This document shows positions 32,940 through 43,364 of a stretch of 64,000 bases of DNA, piece after piece. Source of the stretch: Doryteuthis pealeii (lineage: Eukaryota; Mollusca; Cephalopoda; Myopsida; Loliginidae); NCBI GenBank assembly GCA_023376005.1, contig CM042162.1:89135425-89199424 (forward strand). Reading direction: 5' to 3'. Position 1 is the first letter of the stretch, and each line of letters starts with the position of its first letter. The notes under the pieces were generated by a model. The model saw nothing but the letters and a program-made list of their open reading frames with translations. It made no database searches and was not told where the DNA came from. A program made the translations under genes and the position numbers.

Positions 32940-33200
32940 AGACGCGTTTTAGCTCAGTCAGTAGAGCATCTTACAAGGAATCTCAAAGTTCCTGGCTCGA
33001 TATCGGTCCCAACCAACTCAGCACAAGAGTAGCACAGACTAGCAGATACCAATGGTTCAGATAAGTATAGAAATTACATACTCCCTTAATTAGACACCAC
33101 ATCAAATATCGAGATTTAATGATCTTACATACACACACTTTAAATAGTTCTCGCCACTTTCACATATATTCATTTGATTACTAATGATTATTGCAACCCA
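32940..33200 (+). repeat. SINE-C (tRNA-derived), short copy
   Basis: GTTTTAGCTCAGTCAGTAGAG and CTGGCTCGATATCGG are tRNA-like. The middle is missing relative to 31,145; the tail (CTCCCTTAATTAGACACCAC) is present. Confidence 0.7.
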
Positions 33201-33299
33201 CATAGAACTCTTTTAAATAAATCGGGTAATAACACTGGGTATGACAGAATGTAACATAATCCTTCAACAAATTAACACAGGATTATGAAAACAATGTTC

Positions 33300-33358
33300 T
33301 ATCAGAGAGAGAGAAAGGGGGATAGATTGATAGAGAGAGAGAGAGAGAGAGTGAAAGA

Positions 33359-33425
<67 letters not shown>

Positions 33426-33456
33426 TAGTGAAAATGCTCACTTTTTAAAAACGAGA

Positions 33457-33524
<68 letters not shown>

Positions 33525-33554
33525 TATAATATAAAATATATTTTTTTCAAATCT

Positions 33555-33618
<64 letters not shown>

Positions 33619-33643
33619 AAATGCTCACTTTTTTAAACCAACG

Positions 33644-33723
<80 letters not shown>

Positions 33724-33756
33724 ATATATAATATAAAATACATGTTTTTAAAATCT

Positions 33757-33802
<46 letters not shown>

Positions 33803-33837
33803 AAGAGAGAGTGAAAATGCTCACTTTTGTAAACCAA

Positions 33838-33880
<43 letters not shown>

Positions 33881-33935
33881 GAGAGAGAGAGAGAGAGAGA
33901 GAGAATATAATATAAAATACATGTTTTTCAAATCT

Positions 33936-33980
<45 letters not shown>
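33300..33980. repeat. Higher-order (GA)n/(TA)n tandem repeat
   Basis: Blocks of GA, TA and unique spacer alternate with a period of about 190 bp. AAAATGCTCACTTTT recurs near 33,431, 33,618 and 33,814; AAATCTATTGAGAG recurs near 33,548, 33,752 and 33,930. Poly-Ser/Leu and Ile/Tyr frames here are shadows. Confidence 0.9.
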
Positions 33981-34144
33981 AAGAAAAAAGTGATGGGATA
34001 GGGGTAAAATAGACAACGAGGAAATTAGATATAGAGTGAAAGAAAATGGGAGTGGGAGGAATAAGAAAAGGAAAAATGGAAAGAAAAACAGAAAATTTGA
34101 GAGGCACAAGATAATTTTAAGATTCGACAAAAGTAAGCGCTCTC

Positions 34145-34330
34145 ATGAAATGTCAGCCCTGTCGACTGGGGCTTTAGAATACACCGACTGTACGCCTCCA
34201 ATGGGGCCACCTGTTGGCCGTGGTTGGCGACTCGTGATGCTTAAGGACGGAATCCTGGTGGATGGATGCAACAATCCACTTAGACCCTTACTTAGGCTAG
34301 ACGGGCGATCGAAGAGCCCCCCTTCCGATA
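34145..34330 (+). repeat. SINE1 5' part
   Basis: CCTGTCGACTGGGGCTTTAG to GCTAGACGGGCGATCGAAG, the 5' third of the family. It lacks the 3' half. Confidence 0.7.
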
Positions 34331-34334
34331 AATA

Positions 34335-34448
34335 AATGTTATGCAACAATTTCTTTCGATTTTATTGAGTGAATCTTAACTTGTTATTAAAACAGAAAAA
34401 ATACTTTTTTAATATAGAAATTTTATTCGACCAAAAAAATTTTATATA
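34335..34448 (+). repeat. Short repeat, partner split at 35,910-36,350
   Basis: TTTCGATTTTATTGAGTGAATC and TTAATATAGAAATTTTATTCG occur here 40 bp apart. In the 35.9-36.35 kb copy they are separated by about 300 bp of other sequence (35,974-36,275), an apparent insertion holding the hairpin at 36,166. Confidence 0.65.
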
Positions 34449-35076
34449 TACTAGCAAATATATGCACCCTCCGGGTGCAAGTATTTAAGTTTTAATGTAA
34501 TAAAATATTGTATTAAATTAGAAAGGTTAATGAAACTAAATAAAAATACAGATAAAAATATTTGAAACAGAGGGGGGTATAATCGAAATATAGAACAACT
34601 GAAACTTACTCTTCCATCACTCTCGTCTTTCATTGTTATTTTTTCTAATTTAAGTATTTAGTTAAAAGAGGAAGTAAAGAATAAAATGACAGTTATTTTT
34701 TCTTGTTAATGAATTTCTTTTAAGATTCATTGAAGAGATTTTTGCTTATATTCATTAAAATAAAACCAAACAGTTAGAAATCAATAATACTAAGTATACA
34801 TTTATTAAAATTACATTTTTAATATCAATATGCAAATTAGCCTACGCGTTCACACTGTAAACCGCTATTTTCTTGTATATATAAATATAATTGCATGTTG
34901 TTAGTATGTAGATATGCTTAACAGTATTAATAATGTAAAACAATTTTATTGATAATTGAGTTTAAAATAAAAATACAATCATGGAAAATGTGATGTCAAT
35001 AACTAAGGTAATTGTGACATAAGTAGTAATATAGTTTCGGTTACAGACAGAAAAACATGCAATCTCCATTATAATA

Positions 35077-35080
<4 letters not shown>
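34449..35080 (+). repeat. Dispersed repeat Rep-3, copy
   Basis: ATACTAGCAAATATATGCACC and CTCCGGGTGCAAGT at the start; CAATCTCCATTATAATAAG then (TA)n at the end. Confidence 0.65.
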
Positions 35081-35117
<37 letters not shown>

Positions 35118-35155
35118 TTAAACATTTTTTTGAAAAAAAGAAATGATGTTGTTAG

Positions 35156-35211
35156 TTCGCTGACAGAATCTGTTTCAACCTTTTGATAAAGCAGTCTTCT
35201 TCAAGAGCGAA
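35156..35211 (-). ncRNA. Hammerhead-like motif, copy C
   Basis: Minus strand: helix I TTCGCT/AGCGAA (six pairs), C-TTGAAGA (one extra U), weak helix II, GAA, helix III ACAG-ATT-CTGT, then C17 and AGCGAA. Compared with TTGCT/AGCAA at 5.7 kb, both strands of helix I changed together. Confidence 0.5.
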
Positions 35212-35425
35212 ATATTTATGATGGAGAGTCGGAATAAGTAAACCATTAAAAAACAGGTGGGATACAAACGAACGTTCACGTTCGGAGCCGGAATTATTTT
35301 CTGATTTTAAAAAATAAAATTTATTTTATTTTTAACATAAAATATGCATTTTTAAATTTAAATTAATTCCGGTTCCGAATATGAACATTCGTTTGTACCC
35401 CTCCTGTTTTTTAACGGTTTACTTA

Positions 35426-35476
35426 CTGAAGAAGACCGCTTTATCAAAAGGTTGAAACAGATTCTGTCAGCGAACT
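35426..35476 (+). ncRNA. Hammerhead-like motif, copy D (perfect core, no helix I)
   Basis: CTGAAGA (35,426-35,432) is a perfect CUGANGA. Helix II GACC/GGTT, GAA, helix III ACAG/CTGT and C17 (35,468) follow. The sequence before the core (TTACTTA) no longer pairs with AGCGAA after it. Confidence 0.45.
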
Positions 35477-35515
35477 AACAACATCATTTGTTTTTTCAAA
35501 AAAATGTTTAATTCA

Positions 35516-35540
35516 TACTGTCGGATTCATTTCCATTCAC

Positions 35541-35610
<70 letters not shown>
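35516..35610 (+). repeat. 3' box plus (TA)n tail
   Basis: CATACTGTCGGATTCATTTCC, CATTCACTTTCA, then TA repeats. Confidence 0.75.
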
Positions 35611-35612
<2 letters not shown>

Positions 35613-35905
35613 CTCAGAAAAAACAAGGGACCCAAGTAGTTTCAGACCTGTCGGAGTACGGAGAACAGTCAGTTAGCCCAACAACAGATCAAGCTACCTA
35701 GCTCCAGCTACTCTGATACAGAATAGTAGATATGAAGACTAGCAGATACCAATGGTTCAGATTAGTATAGAAATTACATACTCCCTTAATTAGACACCAC
35801 GTTACATATCGAGATTTAATGATCTTACATACACACACTCTAAACAGTTTTAGCCACTTTCACATATATTCGTTGGATCAATAATGATTATGGAAACCCA
35901 CATTC
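35610..35905 (+). repeat. SINE-C body and tail
   Basis: From TGAGCTCAGAAAAAACAAGG it follows 31,380-31,700 without the tRNA-like head. The 5' cut is at the TA run. Confidence 0.65.
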
Positions 35906-36165
35906 AACTCTTTGAATAAATCCCGTTATGGAAAAATTTATTTCGATTTTATTGATTGAATCTTAACTTGATATTTTTTGTTATGGTTGGCATCCGTTCC
36001 GCCCACTAAAGACGATTGCGTAGTGTCCATTTTTTAAATCTGCAACTGCGAGAGTGGCTGAACAGACCAATTTTTGAATGGCAATCTCTGGTGCCGTGAT
36101 TGCAAACCAACAGTGATGCTTGCTGGAGTTGCTGTTGTCTCTCCTTCCTTCTGGCACTCTTTTCT

Positions 36166-36266
36166 GTGACGGCTTCTTTTCTCTCCTTTTCACTCCTTTT
36201 CGTTCTTTGTCACCTCGTCAAACAAGGAACGAAAAGGAGTGAAAAAGAGAGGAAAGAAGCCGTCAC
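36166..36266. repeat. 44-bp hairpin, polypurine/polypyrimidine arms
   Basis: GTGACGGCTTCTTTTCTCTC pairs with the complement at 36,247-36,266. The loop is about 12 nt. It lies within sequence that interrupts the short repeat at 35,910-36,350. Confidence 0.85.
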
Positions 36267-36350
36267 GTGAAATAGAGTCAAAACTTTATATAACAACAGA
36301 AAAAAGATTTTTTTAATATAGAAATTTTATTCGATTAAAAACATTTTAAA

Positions 36351-36897
36351 TATATATATATATATGTATATGTAAGTAAAATCCATAATACATGACGAAA
36401 AGATTTCCTTTTCATGTTGATTGCAAAGAAACGTTGGTTCTTCGTTGGGAAATGTTCCTTTTTTTATTCTGAAAATCAATCGATTGAAAACAAACTGTCC
36501 GTCTGTTCAAATATTTATGAGGAATATGATACATAGATCGCCCACAAATAAGTACACCCCTACTATCTTTTTAAAGTAAAAACTTATTTTCTTAATCAAG
36601 GATGACAGGTATTTTATTATTTCTAGTAGAAGATTCTATAATTCTGTTTCTATTGCTGTTACGGCTCCAATCAACGAATTTAAACACTGGTGAATTCATG
36701 GAACGATTAACAAGGAGATATGAAATTCACAAGCGGTTCCCAAACGCAGCATACATACCCCGGTCAGGAGAAAAAGCTTCCCTTGTTTACCGCAGATTTT
36801 TCTCCGACGCAGGGACAAGTACGCTAAAAGCCGTTTCACCAGACCCCTTTGTCCGGGTTTTGGCTCTAATACAAATGAGTGACGAACCAATCTACCT
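36351..36897 (+). other. Unassigned; one 106-codon frame
   Basis: An ATG frame at 36,602-36,922 begins with a hydrophobic stretch (ILLFLVEDSIILFLLLL) and then a charged part (RLTRRYEIHKRF). It has no domain I know, and no upstream or splice evidence. It could be a decayed retroelement or chance. Confidence 0.3.
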
Positions 36898-37316
36898 TAG
36901 GATGCTGTACTTGAGTTCCTAATGACATGGATCTGACACTATCAAGTTTACACGGTCCTGCCGCAATGAGGAGGGGTTGGACATTAAAAAGAGTATGCAA
37001 CATGGCTGTTTAATAAAGTGCTTCCACCATCCTTTTACAGGTGGTTTTTTTTCGTTCTGCAAGGTGTTTAGCTACCCTCCTCACCAGAAAAAATTTGTGT
37101 CGTCACCTTAGAATACTGTACGAGGAACCTGAGTTCCTAACGACATGGCTCTGACACTATCAAGTTTACACGGTCCTGTCGCGATGACGAGGGGTTGGAC
37201 TTTAAAAACAGTATGATAGATGGCTGTTTAGTAAAGTGCTTCCTCCGTCCTTTTACATGTGTTGTTTTTCGTTCTGCAGGGTGTCTAGCCACCCTGACTC
37301 ACCAGACAAAATTTGT
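36898..37316. repeat. Two-copy ~217-bp tandem duplication
   Basis: Copies start near 36,898 and 37,115. Shared: GACACTATCAAGTTTACACG, ATGGCTGTTTA-TAAAGTGCT and TTTTTCGTTCTGCA. About 85-90% identical by eye. Confidence 0.85.
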
Positions 37317-37559
37317 GGGGATACCGGTTTAGTCACCGATGATCCACAAGAAAATAGGTAGTATAGGTTAAGTGGTACCAGTAACACATTAATAGCTGAC
37401 ACTAAGATTATATCATGGTTATAATTGGTGATGGTTTATTTCGAAGATCTAAAAAATCCAAATTCTGTAATGAAATATATGATTGCAATTCCTCTGTAAC
37501 CAAAAATAAAATTTTACAAATATATATCAGGAATGAACTTAATTTTAGACTGATACACG

Positions 37560-37735
37560 GTTGCGTTTCAATTCGTGCCAATGCCCTTGAAAAAGGCATG
37601 AATTCCTGGCTTCTTTAGCTTTGGTAAGGCAAACAGGCTACGAGAAGAAAAACCCTGAATTCAAATCATCTGAACACCACCTCAAAATGGCCCTGTGTCA
37701 CATCCTGCTCGTGCAGGAGGGGCTGGGTAAATACA
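37560..37735 (+). repeat. SINE-B, 5' truncated and diverged
   Basis: GTGCCAATGCCCTTGAAAAAG to CACATCCTGCTCGTGCAGG; the CTACTCTCCC-GCTATGG segment is deleted. Confidence 0.65.
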
Positions 37736-37829
37736 TATATATATATACTCTGGTAACAGAATTTACATTCTGTAAAGATTGCTAATAAATAATAGAGATA
37801 TATAGTTATTTACGAAGCTTAGCTTAGAT

Positions 37830-37935
37830 GTGACACAAGGCCAGAGTTATGGGGCGCCCAGTGAGAATCGAACTCACTATCAATGGTCTGCGAATATAGC
37901 TTGGTAACCATTACACCTCCTGAGTTGCCAATAAT
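37830..37935 (-). repeat. tRNA-like SINE head, minus
   Basis: Minus strand: CAGGAGGTGTAATGGTTACC (A-box side) and GAGTTCGATTCTCACTGGG (B-box side). The acceptor stem does not close, so I do not call it a tRNA gene. Confidence 0.55.
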
Positions 37936-37962
37936 AGAGGTATATAGATAGAGGAAATTATA

Positions 37963-38190
37963 TATATAATTAAATTATCACGACCAGAAAATCAGGCAAA
38001 CGCTGCGTGTGACATACGGAAACACTGGACAGCTGCTTCAATTTATTGTGTCTTATCACAAGTGTAAATCGGAATCTCACAAATGTACACACTGTTGATA
38101 ATACCTCATAGGTCGAAACAGCTGTCCAATGTGTTTGTTTGTTAACGCAGTGTTCTCCAGATTTTCTCGTCGTCGTAATTTAATTATATA
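37963..38190. repeat. Inverted repeat around a hammerhead-like motif
   Basis: AATTAAATTATCACGACCAG and AAACACTGGACAGCTG in the left arm answer CAGCTGTCCAATGTGTTT and CGTCGTAATTTAATTATA in the right. Confidence 0.75.
38087..38134 (+). ncRNA. Hammerhead-like motif with U3-A8 substitution
   Basis: Helix I ACACACTG (38,087-38,094) with CAATGTGT (38,127-38,134), seven of eight pairs. The core TTGATAA differs from CUGAUGA at both C3 (U) and G8 (A), which would still pair. Helix II ACCT/AGGT around CAT, one extra C, GAA, helix III ACA/TGT around GC, C17 at 38,126. Confidence 0.45.
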
Positions 38191-38251
38191 ATAAATAATG
38201 CCTAATAGTGTCCGTTTTGATAATATAATATATTAATATATTATTAATGAG

Positions 38252-38545
38252 TAGGAAGCGCGTGGTGTAATGGTTAAAGTCATGGGAAATAGACTCGTCG
38301 CCCCGAGTTCAAATCCTGGGCGTGGTAATTGCATTTCACTTATCGCTAATACCCTTGGGAAAAGGTATGAACCTACTCTCCCTACAGCTATGGGTAAATA
38401 GTAGGGCAGACTGGGCTCTTTAACCTTGGTTAGGCAACCAGTCTAGGAGAAGGAAAACTCTGAATTCAAACCTGTTAAACTCCGCTTAAAAATTGACCTT
38501 ATGTCACATCATGCTGCTGCGGAGGGACTGGTTGGTAAATAAATA
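38252..38545 (+). repeat. SINE-B (tRNA-derived), well preserved
   Basis: GCGCGTGGTGTAATGGTTAA and CCGAGTTCAAATCCTGG form a clear A/B box pair; full body and tail follow. Best reference copy for the family. Confidence 0.85.
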
Positions 38546-38875
38546 TATTATTAATAACCAAACTCTACAACACTGAAATTCTCTAACCAAATATAGAATT
38601 GTGTAAATATAAATAAGGGGTATAGTTATTATTTGACCATTGGATCTTATTATTATTTATTACTAAGTATCAATGATGTAGAGTTGGATAATAAAAATAC
38701 CTAATAAAGTTTTTGATTATATATTATGAATAATTGGTTAGCAAAATAGTATTAAAACTCTCTAACCAAAAATAAAATTTCAAAACCTATTATAACAAAA
38801 ATAAAATTGAATAAGATTTTTGGATGTTTGTTTTTTAGAAGCATTGTTGAAAAAGTATACATTATATTGTTGCCT
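38546..38875. other. AT-rich repeat DNA, related to 39,150-39,270
   Basis: Both places share a TCAATG-TGTA-A-TTGG(A)TAATAAA pattern and a GGGGT-TG/AT block. No gene. Confidence 0.4.
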
Positions 38876-39111
38876 GTATCGCATAAAATTCAGAAATCGA
38901 AACCGGGACCTTAGCAGGCATAGTCAATGACCATATTTCCTCGGCCACAGTACACAGCGAACAATCCCTGCGAAATTAACCTTGCCAATGATACTTAATA
39001 AAGTCGAAGCAGTCTGTACGATGTCCTACACACCGAGCGATCCGTTGCCGAGATTACACTTGTCAAGTTCATTTTCTATAAAAAAAAAAAGTATCGAATT
39101 TTATGCGATAC
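38876..39111. mobile_element. 236-bp TIR element (MITE-like)
   Basis: Exact 16-bp inverted ends GTATCGCATAAAATTC (38,876-38,891) and GAATTTTATGCGATAC (39,096-39,111). The inside is richer in GC than the flanks. No ORF. Confidence 0.7.
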
Positions 39112-39414
39112 ATGCATTGTAATTGCCTTCAAGCAAAAATATAATATAAAATTGAATAAATATATACAAGGGGTGTGCTCATTTTGGGGCTGCTGTCTAT
39201 TCGTATCTTTGATTGCAGAGTGTCAATGCTGTATAATTTGGTAATAAATAATAACTAATGATATCCGTTTTGATTGTCGAGACGTGCTACTAGAAATAAT
39301 ACAATCTTGATATATTTGGTTTTAGATGAATTTAAGTATTTTATTTTATTTTAAATGTAAGATGTGTATTTATCTATTTATTTATGAATTGTAACTATTA
39401 GCGGATTCCTACTT

Positions 39415-39660
39415 AATAAGATATTTTTGTTTTCGTCTGAATATCATCAGAGCATTACCACAGGACGAATAATTGCGATAGAGAACGCAAGAAAGTCATA
39501 ATAATGAAGAGTCAAAAACTATTGTGATTAATAGGGATCAGGTAGTCTGAAGCTGAAAGCTCCGCTCTTCTTGCGTTCTCTATCGTAGTACTTCTTCCTG
39601 TGGTAATCCTCTGATGAAACTCAAGTGAAAAAAAAAGAATTCTTGCTAAGGATGAATCTG
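39415..39660. repeat. Inverted repeat with a CTGATGA...GAAA motif
   Basis: AGAGCATTACCACAGGA and GCGATAGAGAACGCAAGAA answer TTCTTGCGTTCTCTATCG and TCCTGTGGTAATCCTCTGA. The right arm has CTGATGA, a 3-bp ACT/AGT helix, then GAAA, the hammerhead-like layout again, but without a clear helix III end. Confidence 0.75.
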
Positions 39661-40281
39661 CTTATGGTTTCAATTCTCAAATTTTGTATTAAAAAAAATG
39701 GATTTATTCATGAGACAAAGTGTATATACAAATGAGTAAATGCGAGGAAACGATAATGTCAAGCCTCTCGATGATAAATTCTATCAGCGGCTTCATTTTG
39801 AAAATAGAAAGCCTGATGCCCATTACATAATACCAGGTTGTTGAAAAATATATGTTAGGTTGGCATTTACCTTTAGAATAACCCAACGGTACTTGATTAT
39901 TAGGGCTAGTGGTGGGAGAGTGTTGTTAAATGTTGTTAATAGGGGGATGCGGTTTAGCTTCTTTTTTTTTTTGGTAATAGATTATTGATGGAAATAGTTT
40001 TAGCTATCTGTTTTTTATTAACGTATGGAAATATCCACACATTGAGAACTGCAGTTTTAGTTGCGGTTTGTTTTCTAAGTTCGTTGTTGTCTGTGCAGAT
40101 TATTGTTAGTATAATTTCTACTGAATGCGGAGATGTATTTTACTGGAAAAAATTGTCTTCAATCTTTAAGCCTCATCTCAAACATTCAGAGAAATAGGAA
40201 AAAATTGTATTCCTCGGAATTTTTTAGATGAGGTTTGTTTTTAGTATTGTTTGGATTATTCGGACTGTTATCCGATCGGAT

Positions 40282-40385
40282 ACATAGCCTAGTGGATAAA
40301 GGAGTTAGGTTAAGTGACAGTTATTTCAAAACTGCAGGTTTAATCCTGTTAAGGGGCAGCAGTAACAGAATAATAATCAACACAG
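40282..40385 (+). repeat. SINE-D head (tRNA-derived)
   Basis: TAGCCTAGTGGATAAAGGAG and GCAGGTTTAATCCTG; the B box is weakened. The mirror copy is at about 62,530-62,650. Confidence 0.65.
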
Positions 40386-40399
40386 CTTAACGCCTGTGC

Positions 40400-40630
40400 C
40401 CAGCTATGGTTAGCGGAATGAGAACAAGATGCTCCCGTGGATTAAATAAATGGTTAGGTTCAAAGTTCCGCGATGGCTTCCGATTACGACTAGAAAGTTC
40501 CCGAGTTCGAAAAGAAGGTTCCCGAGTCCGAGAAACTTCCCGAGTCCGACAAGAAATACCTGAAAAAGACCGTAGGGCACATCGAGGGAAAGGTTGTACA
40601 GATAACAATGAAGATGAGGTCAATAGTCCG
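40400..40630 (+). repeat. Repeat E, copy 2
   Basis: Tandem GTTCCCGAGTCCGA-like units, then CCTGAAAAAGACCGTAGGGC and TTGTACAGATAACAATG. The frame reads as repeats of SRVR, which is a by-product of the units. The core is changed to CTGAAAA, so the hammerhead-like element is broken. Confidence 0.6.
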
Positions 40631-40732
40631 AATAATCCAAATAATACTGAGAAAATTGTATTTAATTGTTGGTTTTGTGTGTAGTGTTGTTTGTAGTTTT
40701 ATGTTCTTAACAATATATAAAGTAAGTAGTTG

Positions 40733-40972
40733 TCGGGGCGGCCTAATGTCGGTATCAGCCAGACAGCGAGGGAGTCTATCCCCTTTTCACTAGTGCTAGA
40801 CCAAAAGGATTATTTCAGCATCTGAGTTGGAGCGCCACACCTAAAATCAGCTTCTCACTTTACCGCACAGATCACTGTACTACTCATACGCTGAGTTGAC
40901 GAGGGCCGGTATCGAACCTGGAACATTGTGATTCCTAGCTGAACCCTCTACCGACTAAGTAAACTGGCCCTA
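40733..40972 (-). repeat. SINE-C2 (tRNA-derived), copy 1
   Basis: Minus strand: CCAGTTTACTTAGTCGGTAG and GGTTCGATACCGGCCC (A and B boxes), then ACTCAGCGTATGAGTAG, AGAAGCTGATTTTAGGTG and GCTGATACCGACATTAGG. Confidence 0.75.
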
Positions 40973-41004
40973 TTAACAATATATAAAAAAAAGTAAGTAA
41001 AGTA

Positions 41005-41250
41005 AAGTCGGGGCGGCCTAATGTCGGTATCAGCCAATCAGCGAGGGAGTCTATTCCCTTTTCACTAGCGCTAGACCAAGGAGATAGTTTTTTTTGCGTC
41101 TGAAGTGAAGCGCCACACCTACCATCAGCCCCTTACTTTTCCGCACAGATCTCTGTGCTACTCATACGCTGAGTTGGCGAGGACCGGGATCGAACTAGGA
41201 ACCTTGTTGGTTCCTAGCCGAACGCTCTACCGACTGAGCTAAGTGAGCAA
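41005..41250 (-). repeat. SINE-C2 (tRNA-derived), copy 2
   Basis: Minus strand: GCTCACTTAGCTCAGTCGGT and AGTTCGATCCCGGTCC. This is the better preserved tRNA-like head. It lies in tandem with copy 1, 35 bp apart. Confidence 0.8.
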
Positions 41251-42104
41251 ATGCGAGTAATGGTGTATTCAGTAAGTTAAACCTATCGCTGATAAGTTCT
41301 ATCATATCTTTATTTTGAAAATAGAAAAAATAACGCCTATCACACTATGCTCGGTTCTTGAAAAATATCATTTACGTTGGGATTTACATTAAAATGGTAA
41401 TTTATGGGGAAGTGCGTCCCTGTCTCCTGCTCAGAAATTGCTACCCGGTGACTATTAAAATAACGTCCCCAGCTATGTCATACTTTCTCATATTTTCTTT
41501 TATTCATGTTTGTTTAATGTCTGTTTTTAGTTTAAAATAAACAAGAATTACGACAAAAAAGAAGCGATACCCCACAAATACATTTACTTGTAGAAAATAT
41601 CTATCTGTCTATCTCCATTTGTTCATATCTATCTATATTATTTTGTTTATCTATCTCAGTCTATTCCAAACTATATATCCATCTTTATATCTAAATAAGA
41701 ATTACGACAAATTACGATAAATAAACAAGAATTACGACAAATTTCTATAAATGAACAAGAATTTCGACAAATTACGATAAATAAATAAGAACTACGCCAA
41801 AAAAGAGAAGCCCCCTCCCCTCTAAAATACATTTAACGCCCTAAGTTGGTTGTTTTCTTTCAAGTAACACCGACATAGCTGGAGACGTTATTTTAATAGT
41901 CACCGGGTAGCAATTTCTGAGGCAGGAGACCGGGACGCACTTCCTCATAAATTGCCTTTAAAATACCCCAACGTTTTTTTTAATATTTGGTTTAGCGGTT
42001 GGAGAGTGTTATTAAATGTTGTTACAAGAGGAATGAAATATGGTTCCTTTTTTAGTTTTAGTTTTTGTGTCTCCTGCTTTGGGATGGAAATGGTTTTAGC
42101 TATC

Positions 42105-42520
42105 TGTCTTTCGGTTAAATCGAACTTGACGGACCTAAATTCCACCATCTCATGTTACACGCCGAAAGAAAACAATACCAAAAATTAGGGAATTAACCGA
42201 ATTTAATGACATTTTCAGTGTTGATACATTAATAAATAAAAGATATAATGCACCAGTTATTTTATTTAAAAACTTTCACATTTTTTCAGGTCAGTTAACT
42301 TTGAACCACGTATCTTTGAGAATCTGTGTTAAGCCTAACCGGAAAAACTGTAAAAGTAAAATAACTAATGCATTATATCTTTTATTTATTAATATATCAA
42401 CACTGAAAATGTCATTAAATTTGGTTAATTTCCTGATTTTTGGTATTTTTTTCTTTGGGCGGGGTGATATATGATGGTGGAATTTAGGTCCGTTAAGTTC
42501 GATTTAACCTGTTTTTCTAT
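42105..42520. repeat. Fold-back duplicating an exon-like piece
   Basis: Arms 42,105-42,265 and 42,350-42,520. TTAAATCGAACTTGACGG and AATAAATAAAAGATATAATG recur inverted. The repeated piece can be read in both arms as KSNLTDLNSTI. Confidence 0.8.
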
Positions 42521-43200
42521 TAACGTCTGGAGATATTTACATGTTGCAAATTGTTGTTTTAGTTCATTGTTTTGTTGTTTAAGTTCGTTGTTGTCAGTAC
42601 TGATTCGCTTTAGTCTAATTTTTAGTGAATTGGGAGGTTGTTTTTAAAATGTTTGGTGTAAGCGATTTTTTATAGATGTGTTGTGTGTGTTTGTGGATTT
42701 TGTATGTAGTGTTTTTTTTGTTTTTGGAGTTGTGTTCTTGACAATATATACTAGGAAATATAAAAATAGGTGTGCTTGTGTTGATAGAGTCGTGGTTCAT
42801 AGATAAGTTGCTTAGGGGATTGTTTTCTTTTCCGCCTGGGTATATGATGAATATAATATCAATATATCTTGTGTATAAGAGGCAGTCCTTCATGACTTCC
42901 ATTAAAATGGTTGCCTGTCTAGACAAAGATGAAACAAACTTTATTTTAAAGTTATGAATTTTCGTAATATCTCTTCTTGATATGATCCAAGTAATTTTTA
43001 TCATTATTATCTTATCTAACATTATATTAACTATTCCCTCCACTTCTGAAAAGGAAGATACACCCCCGTGTTGATAACTGCTGTTTTAGTTTCTCGTTTT
43101 GTTGTCTAAGTTCGTTGTTGTCCGTACATATTCTACTTGGTATTATTTCTTGTGAATGGGGAGTCAGTTTTTGAGATGTTAGGCTGAGACATTTTTAAAA
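42440..43200 (-). pseudogene. Coiled-coil exon-like pieces (decayed)
   Basis: On the minus strand, two pieces preceded by AG-like acceptors read TDNNELRQQNEKLKQQL (about 43,080-43,150) and TDNNELKQQNNELKQQFATC then KSNLTDLNSTI (about 42,450-42,620). A third, more decayed copy (ICTDNNELRKQ) is at about 40,050-40,100. The Asn/Glu/Leu/Gln heptads suggest a coiled coil. I cannot link them into one frame. They may be duplicated exons of one gene or parts of an unknown element. Confidence 0.35.
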
Positions 43201-43364
43201 ATCTTTTGCCTGTCTGAAATACATCATAGACAAAGCTCAAACAACTTTATCATAGTTTTGGGTGGCTCTCTTTTACTTTGCCATCCTTTCTCCTGATATC
43301 TCTTCCTGGTATCACCCGAGTCTTTTTTATTTTATTTTATCATTATTATCTTATTTTATCTTAT

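Larger units (their letters stand above)
35115..35515. repeat. Fold-back carrying two hammerhead-like motifs
   Basis: Arms 35,115-35,300 and 35,330-35,515 are reverse complements. They have the same parts as the 5,587-5,833 element, plus a longer centre with CGGAGCCGGAATTATT. (TA)n lies on both sides, and the right end has the box ACTGTCGGATTCATTTCC. Confidence 0.85.

Noticed and set aside
33300..34130. Ser/Leu- and Ile/Tyr-rich minus-strand frames up to 165 codons
   Set aside because: Translations of GA and TA microsatellites.
37830..41250. tRNA genes
   Set aside because: A- and B-box-like heads are clear, but acceptor stems do not close, anticodon arms are degenerate, and each head is joined to a shared SINE body.
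42772..42960. Penelope-like reverse transcriptase fragment on the minus strand (LLYTRYIDIIFIIYPGGKE)
   Set aside because: The RYID-IF context is suggestive of the YxDD box, but the second Asp is missing and no other RT motif is near. I could not support it beyond a guess.
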